A stretch of 6,248 nucleotides of DNA, taken from positions 1-6,248 of the forward strand of contig CAMENQ010000149.1 in NCBI GenBank assembly GCA_945928585.1. Reading direction: 5' to 3'. Below the pieces are notes generated by a model, which was not told where the DNA came from, made no database searches, and saw only the letters and a list, made by a program, of their open reading frames with translations. The translations under genes were made by a program, and so were the position numbers. Of the stretch, positions 1 through 5,686 are shown piece after piece. This stretch comes from an uncultured Roseburia sp. GTDB taxonomy: Bacteria > Bacillota > Clostridia > Lachnospirales > Lachnospiraceae. The stretch's first letter is position 1. Every line of letters begins with the position of its first letter.

Positions 1-13
1 TTGTAATTCTCAT
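1..13 (-). CDS. flgL: Start of flagellar hook-filament junction protein FlgL (HAP3), cut by window edge
   Basis: Only the first four codons (Met-Arg-Ile-Thr) and one further base are inside the window. An ATG at 13-11 sits behind a good ribosome binding site (GGAGAAAGGTGAG, 34-22), 21 bp past the stop of the preceding flgK. FlgL proteins very often begin MRIT, and flgL normally follows flgK, so the call rests on start codon, ribosome binding site, the four residues and gene order. FlgL would form the second junction ring between FlgK and the flagellin filament. The body of the gene is not visible, so length and domains cannot be judged. Another flagellar gene is possible but less likely. Confidence 0.6.
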
Positions 14-34
14 ACCTTATTCTCACCTTTCTCC

Positions 35-1516
35 TTATACGCCTGTTTCCCTTATAAGCACATCATACACCTCAGCCATAATAGATATAACCTGTGAAGA
101 AAGCTTATACATTTCCTGATATTTTACAAGACTCATTGCTTCCTCATCCTTGTCCACACCCATTACTGAAAGTCTTTGATTTTCTATGGTGGTTGCCATA
201 TTTTCATAGTTTTTCATCATATTATTATTTTTTCTTGTGTCAACCGCTATATCCGTGACTAACGACTGTAAAAATTCACTTGCTGTTCCACCGTTATATG
301 CTATTGCCGATTTTGTTTTATACAAATCATTAAGCAGATCATTTTGTGACGCACCGTCTGTTCTGTCATATGCTGTTGAAAGAAGCTCAGGATGTTCTTT
401 TACTTCAGGATTTATAATGTATTTTTTGGCAATGTTGTCGTATATGAATAATGGTGTATTTGCTGCACTGTTTCCATTTAAATCCTGTCCTGCCTGATGA
501 ATGTTGTTTATGGTTCCTGTAAAGCTGTCCAAAAACGAATTTATCTGTTCAATATAATATGGCACACCCTTGTAATCTATAGGCCTTACAGATGCATCAT
601 TCGGCTGTACTCCGTTATTTCCGTCCCTTATCTCCATAAGACCTTTTAACGTGCCTCCAATGCCCTCTGACACAGGATTGAAATAATCTCCATATGACCA
701 TTTTATATCGTATAAGCCTACCACATCATCATCATGTACTCTGTTTTCCCTGCTTTCAACTTCCAGTGTGAAATAATTATAATTGTCTATTAAAGTAGCT
801 CCGCCAATCTTTACTCTGAATTCTGTCTTTCCATTATCATATACTTCTTCTGATGTAGTTATCTCTACTATCTGTGACAATTCATCAAGAAGTACTGAAC
901 GTTTGTCCCTAAGCTCGTTTGCATTAGCTCCTGTAAGTTCCACAACATTTATCTGCTTGTTTAATGATGCTATCTCCTGTGCATAGGAATTTATGCTGTT
1001 TACGTTATTGCTTACTTCTGCATTTAAATCCTCCTGTTCAAGCTGAAGATCCTTTTTTATTTCCTGCATATATTCCAAAAAGCTCTCAGCATAATTTATA
1101 TATGTATTTCTTGTGGTAATGCTTGACGCGTCCTTTGCCATTTCCTGAATGGCATTGTAAAAGTTGTCAAATTCCTCTGTAAAGCCGTCTACCTTTGCTT
1201 CGTTAAATAAATCCTGTACTTTATATAAATAATAATATCTTGTACTGTTTTCTCCATATCTTGTCTGATTTTCCTGATATTTTACATCATAATACTCGTT
1301 TCTTGTTCTGTAAATTGATGTAATCTCAACACCACTTCCTATCATGCCATATGCCTGATGTACTCTTAAAGGTGTAGTTGCCTGCTGTGATGCTTTCTGT
1401 CTTGAATATCCTTCCGTATGTTCATTTGCCACATTATTTGCAGTAACATTAAGCTGTACGTTAGCTGCATGTATCCCAAGTGTACCTATATTTAACCCAA
1501 AAAACGTATTTGGCAT
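35..1516 (-). CDS. flgK: Flagellar hook-associated protein FlgK (HAP1), second tandem copy
   Basis: This 493-residue protein is a complete FlgK, the junction protein between hook and filament, exported through the flagellar type III apparatus and assembled outside the cell. The N-terminal D0/D1 segment (about residues 1-65) has the family signature: GLNIGTLGI, then NNVANEHTEGYSRQ at residues 27-40. A long helical D1 region follows (about 90-220) with LRDKRSVLLDELSQIVEI near 202-219. The middle carries GGTLKGLMEIRDG. The C-terminal helix (about 454-493) has the FlgK-type SLVKYQEMYKLSSQVISIMA stretch that packs against the N-terminal helix. The ATG start is supported by AAGGAAGG seven bases upstream (1531-1524). 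It lies 23 bp after the stop of another flgK and 21 bp before flgL, so all three are probably co-transcribed. Its length is near the usual FlgK size. Which of the two copies is the main junction protein cannot be told from sequence; this one is closer to the usual length and adjoins flgL. Confidence 0.93.
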   Translation of the reverse strand: MPNTFFGLNIGTLGIHAANVQLNVTANNVANEHTEGYSRQKASQQATTPLRVHQAYGMIGSGVEITSIYRTRNEYYDVKYQENQTRYGENSTRYYYLYKVQDLFNEAKVDGFTEEFDNFYNAIQEMAKDASSITTRNTYINYAESFLEYMQEIKKDLQLEQEDLNAEVSNNVNSINSYAQEIASLNKQINVVELTGANANELRDKRSVLLDELSQIVEITTSEEVYDNGKTEFRVKIGGATLIDNYNYFTLEVESRENRVHDDDVVGLYDIKWSYGDYFNPVSEGIGGTLKGLMEIRDGNNGVQPNDASVRPIDYKGVPYYIEQINSFLDSFTGTINNIHQAGQDLNGNSAANTPLFIYDNIAKKYIINPEVKEHPELLSTAYDRTDGASQNDLLNDLYKTKSAIAYNGGTASEFLQSLVTDIAVDTRKNNNMMKNYENMATTIENQRLSVMGVDKDEEAMSLVKYQEMYKLSSQVISIMAEVYDVLIRETGV

Positions 1517-1539
1517 TTATCTTCCTTCCTTTCTGCGTG

Positions 1540-3408
1540 TTAACGAACTCCCACCTTATTTACAAGGGTGTCTATCATCTCTGCTACTACGTTTATATAT
1601 CTTGAATTGGCATTATATGCATTCTGATATTTTATAAGATTTGTAAGCTCCTCCTCTGAAGATACTCCTGTAACCGACTGCCTGCTTGTCTCTATATCAT
1701 CAACCACAAGCTGTTGGTTTGATGCCACTGCATTTAATACATATCCGTCATTTGCAAGTACATCTATCATAGTCTGATAGTAATCTGTAAAATCTTTTTT
1801 TGTGAGATTGTTTGGATCAAGGTTTATGGCCGCCTCATCCCATGCTTTGATTATGCTTTCTGCCAGAGGATAATTTGCTTCGCCTTCCCTGTTCCAAAAC
1901 GGAAGTGATGATGACTTTTCAAGCACCTGCTGGTTTATCTCAAGATTATCCATACTGTATAAGCTTTCCTTTCCAAATACGTTGTATGGATTGTATGCAT
2001 AATACACTGTTCCATCTGCTGCCTTAAGCTCTGTATACCTGCCTGTAGTATCGCTTCTTGAAAACAATTCCACACCCAGTTCTCCATCATAGCCGTTTCC
2101 ACTGTTTTCTACGTCAAGTATTCTTATATTCATATCACCATCAAGTGTAAATGTCTCGTCATTCACCAGATAACCCAGGTCATCCATTGCTGGTTCATTG
2201 CCGCCGTTTGCCGCTTTAAGAGCATCTTTTACATTATCTGCCAGAACATAATAATTTGTTCCTGCTGCGATGGTAAGCTCCGTTCCCCCCTGAATAGTTT
2301 CTTCCTTATCCGGGCAAAGCTTATCATTTATCATGGTGACTATACTGTTTATAAGCTGATCCATCATAGCCTGTGTTTTCATAATGATGGACGCTCCCAC
2401 CGTATAGTTATATTCTTCCGCATCCTTTAAATACTGCTCGTATTCTGCATTGGTATAGTTTTCAGGAAGTTTCGGTATGTCTGTATAATCAGCTTCATAT
2501 CCGCCTCTTGACTGCAAAATACCTTTCAGCTTTCCTATGTCATTTCCTTTACTTGTGGAAATATCCGTATCAAGCACAAATACCGGAAGCCCGTCTAAAT
2601 GAGGCCATACAGGCGAAAGGTAATTTGAGTCCTGTTCTCCGTTAAGCTGTTCCGTTCCCATATGGAACACTCCGGTTCTTATAATAAATTCCTGCCCCTC
2701 TGCCCTTACATTTACAAAGCCATATTCGTCCTCCGTATATGATATCTCTATCAGTTCAGACAATTCATCAAGTGCCAGATCTCTCTGGTCTCTGTAATCA
2801 TTTGCCGCCTCAACGCCTGCTGCCTCTACAGTCTGTATGGTAAGATTAAGACTATATATCTTGTCAGCCAGTGTGTTTATCCTCTCAACTGTATCCTCAA
2901 CCTGCTGATTAAGGTTATACTGATATGACTGAAGCTGGTCGCTTATGGCAGTTACTCTTGAAATAAACTCATCCGCATACATAACAAGGCCTTCTCTTGC
3001 CACGCTTCCGTCAGGCGTCTTCGCCATTTCGCTTAAGGACTCCCAAAGCTGCTTTAATGAGCCCTGGAATGCCTCCTTATTAAGTTCGCCCATAATATAC
3101 TCAACTTCCTCAAGTGATTCATACTGTGATGAATAGTAGTTTTCCCTACCCGCCTGCTGTCTGTATGCTTTATCTAATAAAAGGTCTCTAATGTGTCGTG
3201 TTTCACTTGCGACAACACCAAGACCTAATTTCCAACTTCCTAATGCTGAATTTCCTATGGTAGAATATTCTCTGTCTGCATATGATACCTGCTGTCTTAC
3301 GTATCCTTCCGTATATACATTTGCTAAGTTATGTGATGATGTATTTATACCTACCTGGCTGGTTTTAAGACCTGAAACGCCGGTGTATAAACTTGTCATA
3401 AGTGGCAT
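1540..3408 (-). CDS. flgK: Flagellar hook-associated protein FlgK (HAP1), first tandem copy, long form
   Basis: This is a 622-residue FlgK-family protein. The N-terminus shows GVSGLKTSQVGINTSSHNLA (about residues 10-29) followed by NVYTEGYVRQQ (30-40), the HAP/rod-hook N-terminal signature. The D1 helical region includes DYRDQRDLALDELSELIEI (about 204-222). The C-terminus ends with a FlgK-type helix, LIKYQNAYNANSRYINVVAE, near residues 592-611. Between about 250 and 520 lies a long divergent section that makes it about 130 residues longer than its neighbour; in FlgK this part forms surface-exposed D2/D3 domains. I chose the ATG at 3408 (MPLM) because AGAGGTG lies six bases upstream. An in-frame GTG at 3417 (three residues longer) would overlap that ribosome binding site. 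Upstream lies flgN after an 86-bp gap; downstream, a second flgK after 23 bp. It probably sits with that copy in the hook-filament junction, but a specialised role is possible. Confidence 0.9.
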   Translation of the reverse strand: MPLMTSLYTGVSGLKTSQVGINTSSHNLANVYTEGYVRQQVSYADREYSTIGNSALGSWKLGLGVVASETRHIRDLLLDKAYRQQAGRENYYSSQYESLEEVEYIMGELNKEAFQGSLKQLWESLSEMAKTPDGSVAREGLVMYADEFISRVTAISDQLQSYQYNLNQQVEDTVERINTLADKIYSLNLTIQTVEAAGVEAANDYRDQRDLALDELSELIEISYTEDEYGFVNVRAEGQEFIIRTGVFHMGTEQLNGEQDSNYLSPVWPHLDGLPVFVLDTDISTSKGNDIGKLKGILQSRGGYEADYTDIPKLPENYTNAEYEQYLKDAEEYNYTVGASIIMKTQAMMDQLINSIVTMINDKLCPDKEETIQGGTELTIAAGTNYYVLADNVKDALKAANGGNEPAMDDLGYLVNDETFTLDGDMNIRILDVENSGNGYDGELGVELFSRSDTTGRYTELKAADGTVYYAYNPYNVFGKESLYSMDNLEINQQVLEKSSSLPFWNREGEANYPLAESIIKAWDEAAINLDPNNLTKKDFTDYYQTMIDVLANDGYVLNAVASNQQLVVDDIETSRQSVTGVSSEEELTNLIKYQNAYNANSRYINVVAEMIDTLVNKVGVR

Positions 3409-3414
3409 ATCCTG

Positions 3415-3425
3415 CACCTCTCTCC
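3415..3425 (-). promoter_or_regulatory. Ribosome binding site deciding the first flgK start
   Basis: On the minus strand this reads GGAGAGAGGTG. Its AGAGGTG part is six bases from the ATG at 3408, a normal spacing. The last three bases are themselves the in-frame GTG at 3417, so that upstream codon would be fused to its own ribosome binding site. This favours the ATG. Confidence 0.6.
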
Positions 3426-3494
3426 TACTGTCTGTATCTGTCCGTTATTTCTTCTGTATTTCTTCTATATTTCAATAATAAATATAATTATTAA

Positions 3495-4007
3495 TTAATT
3501 TTTTGCATCAAACACCCCGTAATTTAGTGAGCTTTCAGTGTTATAAGCATCCTTCCCATAATTTCCAAGCTCTGGAGCCTGATACATACTTTTTATGAGA
3601 TTTATGTTAAACTCTACCATCTCCAAAGAAGATGTAATAAGATTTTTATTCATATCGTTAAGTGTAGATATGTTTGAGAGCGTCTGCCTCAAGCTGTCAT
3701 GAACCTCTGAAAGCTTTCTCTGTTCTTTTTCCTGACCGGCTAACAGAGCCACTATTGCCTTTATGGTAAGTTCCTCTTCTTTTTTATTCAGAACCAAAGC
3801 TATATCCTTTACCACATCAGTACGTCTTTTTTCAAGACGGTTCAGAACTTCTATATAGTCCTGCTCCTTAGCGGTGATAACCCTAAGTCCGTCTAAATCT
3901 CCCTTTACAATCACAGGTGTTTTTTGGTTAGCAAGTTCCACCAGCTCTTTATATTTTTTGTCTTCTTCTTCAAGAACCGTTATAAGCTCTTCTATTAAAC
4001 TTGCCAT
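3495..4007 (-). CDS. flgN: Flagellar export chaperone FlgN
   Basis: This 170-residue, charged, almost wholly helical protein matches the FlgN family. FlgN is a cytoplasmic chaperone that binds the C-terminal helices of FlgK and FlgL and delivers them to the flagellar export gate. Visible features are the N-terminal helix LIEELITVLEEEDKKYKEL (4-22), the family-like KEQDYIEVLNRLEKRR segment (47-62), a long predicted coiled coil up to about 115, and the C-terminal NLITSSLEMVEFNINLIKS region (122-140). A less ordered tail of about 30 residues follows, making the protein slightly longer than typical FlgN. The start is ATG with AGAGGT ten bases upstream, lying within the last codons of flgM; only seven bases separate the flgM stop from this start, so translation is probably coupled. 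Placement directly before flgK matches its expected clients. Sequence conservation in FlgN is low, so position adds much of the confidence. Confidence 0.88.
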   Translation of the reverse strand: MASLIEELITVLEEEDKKYKELVELANQKTPVIVKGDLDGLRVITAKEQDYIEVLNRLEKRRTDVVKDIALVLNKKEEELTIKAIVALLAGQEKEQRKLSEVHDSLRQTLSNISTLNDMNKNLITSSLEMVEFNINLIKSMYQAPELGNYGKDAYNTESSLNYGVFDAKN

Positions 4008-4014
4008 GAAACTG

Positions 4015-4293
4015 CTAACCTCTCATTTCCTCATATTTTGCCATAAGCTTTTCTGCAAAGCTTTCTCCTGAAACATTGTATGTTCCGTTTTGAATCTGAC
4101 TTTTAAGTTCTGCTACCCTGTCAGCACGAACATCCGGTGCTCCTGCAACTGCCTTCTTTGCCACCTGAAGTTCTCTTCCAAAATCTGATATTTCTACCTT
4201 ATCAGTGCTGCTTTTTTTAGCTGCTGCTTCTGTTTTGTATTTGCCTTTTACTCCGTATGTCTGACTGATGGCATTATAAGCATCTATACGCAT
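4015..4293 (-). CDS. flgM: Negative regulator of flagellin synthesis, anti-sigma-28 factor FlgM
   Basis: This 92-residue protein has the size and pattern of FlgM, which binds sigma-28 (FliA/SigD) and blocks late flagellar transcription until the hook-basal body is finished. The N-terminal 30 residues are polar, Lys/Ala/Ser-rich and probably disordered, as in other FlgM proteins. The conserved core begins with DKVEISDFGRELQVAKKAV (31-49), followed by DVRADRVAELKSQIQNGTYN (54-73) and the final helix SGESFAEKLM (75-84), which correspond to the sigma-binding helices. The ATG has an ideal AAGGAGG eight bases upstream (4308-4302). It is the first gene after a strong terminator and behind a sigma-28-type promoter, and is followed after seven bases by flgN. 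FlgM is exported through the hook in enterics; whether that occurs here cannot be seen. Confidence 0.95.
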   Translation of the reverse strand: MRIDAYNAISQTYGVKGKYKTEAAAKKSSTDKVEISDFGRELQVAKKAVAGAPDVRADRVAELKSQIQNGTYNVSGESFAEKLMAKYEEMRG

Positions 4294-4326
4294 ATTAATC
4301 GCCTCCTTAATGTTTTTACACTAATT

Positions 4327-4354
4327 TTATCGGTCTTTTACCGTATTTACTTTA
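4327..4354 (-). promoter_or_regulatory. Sigma-28 (FliA/SigD)-type promoter upstream of flgM
   Basis: On the minus strand a TAAA box (4354-4351) is followed after 16 bases by ACCGATAA (4334-4327). The known sigma-28 consensus is TAAA, 14-16 bases, then GCCGATAA or GCCGATAT, so seven of eight -10 bases match. A transcript would start near 4320, giving a leader of about 27 bases that contains the flgM ribosome binding site. No convincing sigma-A -35/-10 pair overlaps it. This implies that flgM-flgN-flgK-flgK-flgL is a late-class operon and that FlgM limits its own synthesis. Confidence 0.8.
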
Positions 4355-4362
4355 TAGCAATT

Positions 4363-4400
4363 AAAAAAAAGTTGCCATCACAGGACGACAACTTCTTTTT
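4363..4400 (-). terminator. Rho-independent terminator after the yvyF-like gene
   Basis: Read on the minus strand, AAGTTGTCGTC (4394-4384), a CTGT loop (4383-4380) and GATGGCAACTT (4379-4369) form an 11-bp stem allowing two G-U wobble pairs. Six further T residues follow (4368-4363), giving an unbroken run of eight T counting the last two stem bases. It begins 19 bases past the stop of the yvyF-like gene, so it should end the recD2-comF-yvyF transcript. An A-rich flank on the other side makes it roughly symmetric, but no plus-strand gene approaches it. Confidence 0.88.
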
Positions 4401-4413
4401 AATTATATAATTT

Positions 4414-4818
4414 TTAATTATTGTCGAGGAATCTCATCCTCTCTCTTTCTCTGTCTTTTTTCTGTATTACCGGTGCTTCTTTCTTATACAGACTGTCTAA
4501 GCCCTTTGCTGTTTCATTTTTACATTTATCGCAAAAGCGGCCTGTTCTTATTGGTGCTCCACAGTTTTCACACTCTATTGTAACCATGGAATCCTCTGAG
4601 AATATAAGTCTTTCCTCCCTTATCCACTGATAAATCTGAGATGTACTTACCTCCATAGTCTCTGATATTTCAGGTATACTTGCATGTGGATTGTCCATAA
4701 CATAATTTCTTACCTCCACAAACTTATCTTCAAGTTTCTGTTTACACTCTCCACATAATCTTGGTCCTGACACATAATTAAATAGTCTTCCACAGCCCTT
4801 ACAATTTTTTACATCCAT
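4414..4818 (-). CDS. yvyF: YvyF-type flagellar operon protein: two zinc ribbons around a helix-turn-helix
   Basis: The 134-residue product resembles the YvyF/TIGR03826 family of flagellar operon proteins, whose molecular role is poorly defined. An N-terminal zinc ribbon has CxxC pairs at C6/C9 and C22/C25. A helical part (about 28-72) contains the helix-turn-helix-like stretch SIPEISETMEVSTSQIYQWI (47-66). A second zinc ribbon follows with C83/C86 and C96/C99. The C-terminal tail is very rich in Lys, Glu and Arg. I chose the ATG at 4818 because AGGAGG (4833-4828) is nine bases upstream and the next residues are the conserved-looking N-CKGCGRLF. The in-frame ATG at 4878 would add 20 unlike residues. 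The gene lies between comF and flgM, as in Bacillus, but a terminator separates it from flgM. A regulatory or nucleic-acid-binding role is inference from domain content. Confidence 0.82.
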   Translation of the reverse strand: MDVKNCKGCGRLFNYVSGPRLCGECKQKLEDKFVEVRNYVMDNPHASIPEISETMEVSTSQIYQWIREERLIFSEDSMVTIECENCGAPIRTGRFCDKCKNETAKGLDSLYKKEAPVIQKKDRERERMRFLDNN

Positions 4819-4827
4819 TTTGTCATT

Positions 4828-4833
4828 CCTCCT
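4828..4833 (-). promoter_or_regulatory. Ribosome binding site fixing the yvyF-like start
   Basis: AGGAGG on the minus strand, nine bases before the ATG at 4818. No comparable site precedes the in-frame ATG at 4878, which argues for the shorter protein. Confidence 0.75.
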
Positions 4834-4847
4834 ATAACCTTTTATGT

Positions 4848-4878
4848 AATATAACCATATGAGATATGTTTCTGTCAC
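4848..4878 (-). promoter_or_regulatory. Possible weak sigma-A promoter before the yvyF-like gene
   Basis: GTGACA (4878-4873, five of six matches to TTGACA) and TATATT (4853-4848, five of six matches to TATAAT) are separated by 19 bases, longer than the preferred 17. It lies in a 103-bp gap between comF and the yvyF-like gene, longer than other gaps in this cluster, which makes an internal promoter plausible. In such AT-rich sequence this match could arise by chance. Confidence 0.25.
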
Positions 4879-4896
4879 ATATAATAAGTAATATGT
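4877..4896. repeat. Short inverted repeat in the comF-yvyF gap
   Basis: ACATAT (4877-4882) and ATATGT (4891-4896) form six-base arms around an eight-base spacer. No T-run follows on either strand, so it does not look like a terminator. It abuts the possible promoter and could be an operator, but the arms are AT-only apart from one pair and may be chance. Confidence 0.3.
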
Positions 4897-4921
4897 TCAC
4901 AAGCATACATAGGATACGTTG

Positions 4922-5686
4922 TCATACGCCTGCTCCTATACATATGGATATGAAGTAGACCTTCTTTACTCCTGCTCTTTTTAAAACCTGTGCACAGGCA
5001 TCTATGGTAGCTCCTGTAGTATATATGTCGTCTACTAAAATAATCTTATTATATTTTACTACATTTTTCGTAACTTTAAAAGCACTTTCTACATTTTTCT
5101 TCCGAATACTTTTTGAGAGTTTTTTCTGGGGTTCTGTTTTCTTTTCTCTTACAAGTACATTTATATCCATTGGTATTTTCAGTGTTTCTGAAAGTGCTTT
5201 ACCTATAATTTGTGCCTGATTATAACCTCTTTTTCTCATGCGTGACTTGTGTATCGGCACAGGTATTATCACATCCGGCTGCCATTTTTCGATTATGGGT
5301 TTATATTTTTCTGCCATCTGTACGCCATAAAATTCACCATATATTTTGCAATCCTTATATTTAAACCTATATACCGATTCTTTTACATCATCATGATACT
5401 TAAATACTGCCAGACCTCTGTCATATGTATGATGCATTTTCCTGCAGTCATCACAATACTCCCCCGTTTCATCGTCAAGCTGTTTTCCGCATTTAAAGCA
5501 ATACGGTTCTTCAATATATTTATCCTTTATTTTTTCTTTACATTTTTCACACAGAAAATCGTATGTCCTCTTTTCCAATATACCTTTGTAGCTTTTCATC
5601 GGGACAGCTTCATTACAAAAAACACATTTTCTCGGATAAAGAAGCTCCATCCCTATTTCCCCTAACGCCCTTATTTTATTTGTCAA
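4922..5686 (-). CDS. comFC: ComF/ComFC family protein (zinc ribbon plus phosphoribosyltransferase fold)
   Basis: This protein (254 residues from the start used here) is a ComF family member, required for DNA uptake during competence in Bacillus and widespread in non-competent bacteria too. Four CxxC pairs fill the N-terminal third: C21/C24, C46/C49, C63/C66 and C78/C81, fitting zinc-binding knuckles. The C-terminal phosphoribosyltransferase fold shows VPIHKSRMRKRGYNQA (143-158), the KKLSKSIRKKNVESAF stretch (188-203) and the PRPP-loop motif ILVDDIYTTGAT (216-227). The start is uncertain. TTG at 5686 gives the usual short helix before LLYPRKC and overlaps the helicase gene by 11 bp, but GAGGAG sits only one base from it. 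ATG at 5650 has AGGGG eight bases upstream but would begin at MELLYP, shorter than most family members. It is cytoplasmic, probably co-transcribed with the upstream helicase gene. Confidence 0.9.
   Translation of the reverse strand: MTNKIRALGEIGMELLYPRKCVFCNEAVPMKSYKGILEKRTYDFLCEKCKEKIKDKYIEEPYCFKCGKQLDDETGEYCDDCRKMHHTYDRGLAVFKYHDDVKESVYRFKYKDCKIYGEFYGVQMAEKYKPIIEKWQPDVIIPVPIHKSRMRKRGYNQAQIIGKALSETLKIPMDINVLVREKKTEPQKKLSKSIRKKNVESAFKVTKNVVKYNKIILVDDIYTTGATIDACAQVLKRAGVKKVYFISICIGAGV

Noticed and set aside
237..986. Short plus-strand open frames opposite the second flgK
   Set aside because: Antisense to a confident FlgK gene, Ser/Leu/Phe-rich as expected of a complementary frame, with no family resemblance.
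3415..3417. GTG as start codon of the first flgK
   Set aside because: It is part of the ribosome binding site of the ATG nine bases later, and the shorter MPLM start has normal spacing.
3471..3497. AT-only inverted repeat (AATAAT/ATTATT) after flgN considered as a terminator
   Set aside because: The stem has no G-C pairs and no following T-run, so it would be unstable, and flgK lies downstream in the same operon.
4301..4326. flgM leader considered as a riboswitch or other structured RNA
   Set aside because: With a start near 4320 the leader is only about 27 bases and contains little beyond the ribosome binding site.
4819..4878. 20-residue N-terminal extension of the yvyF-like protein
   Set aside because: The ATG at 4878 lacks a ribosome binding site, the extension is unlike the family, and AGGAGG sits nine bases before the ATG at 4818.
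5249..5665. 138-codon plus-strand open frame opposite comF, rich in Phe, Ile and Tyr
   Set aside because: It is the antisense of a well-supported ComF gene. The hydrophobic composition is what the complement of Lys/Glu-rich AT-rich coding sequence gives, and no good ribosome binding site was evident.
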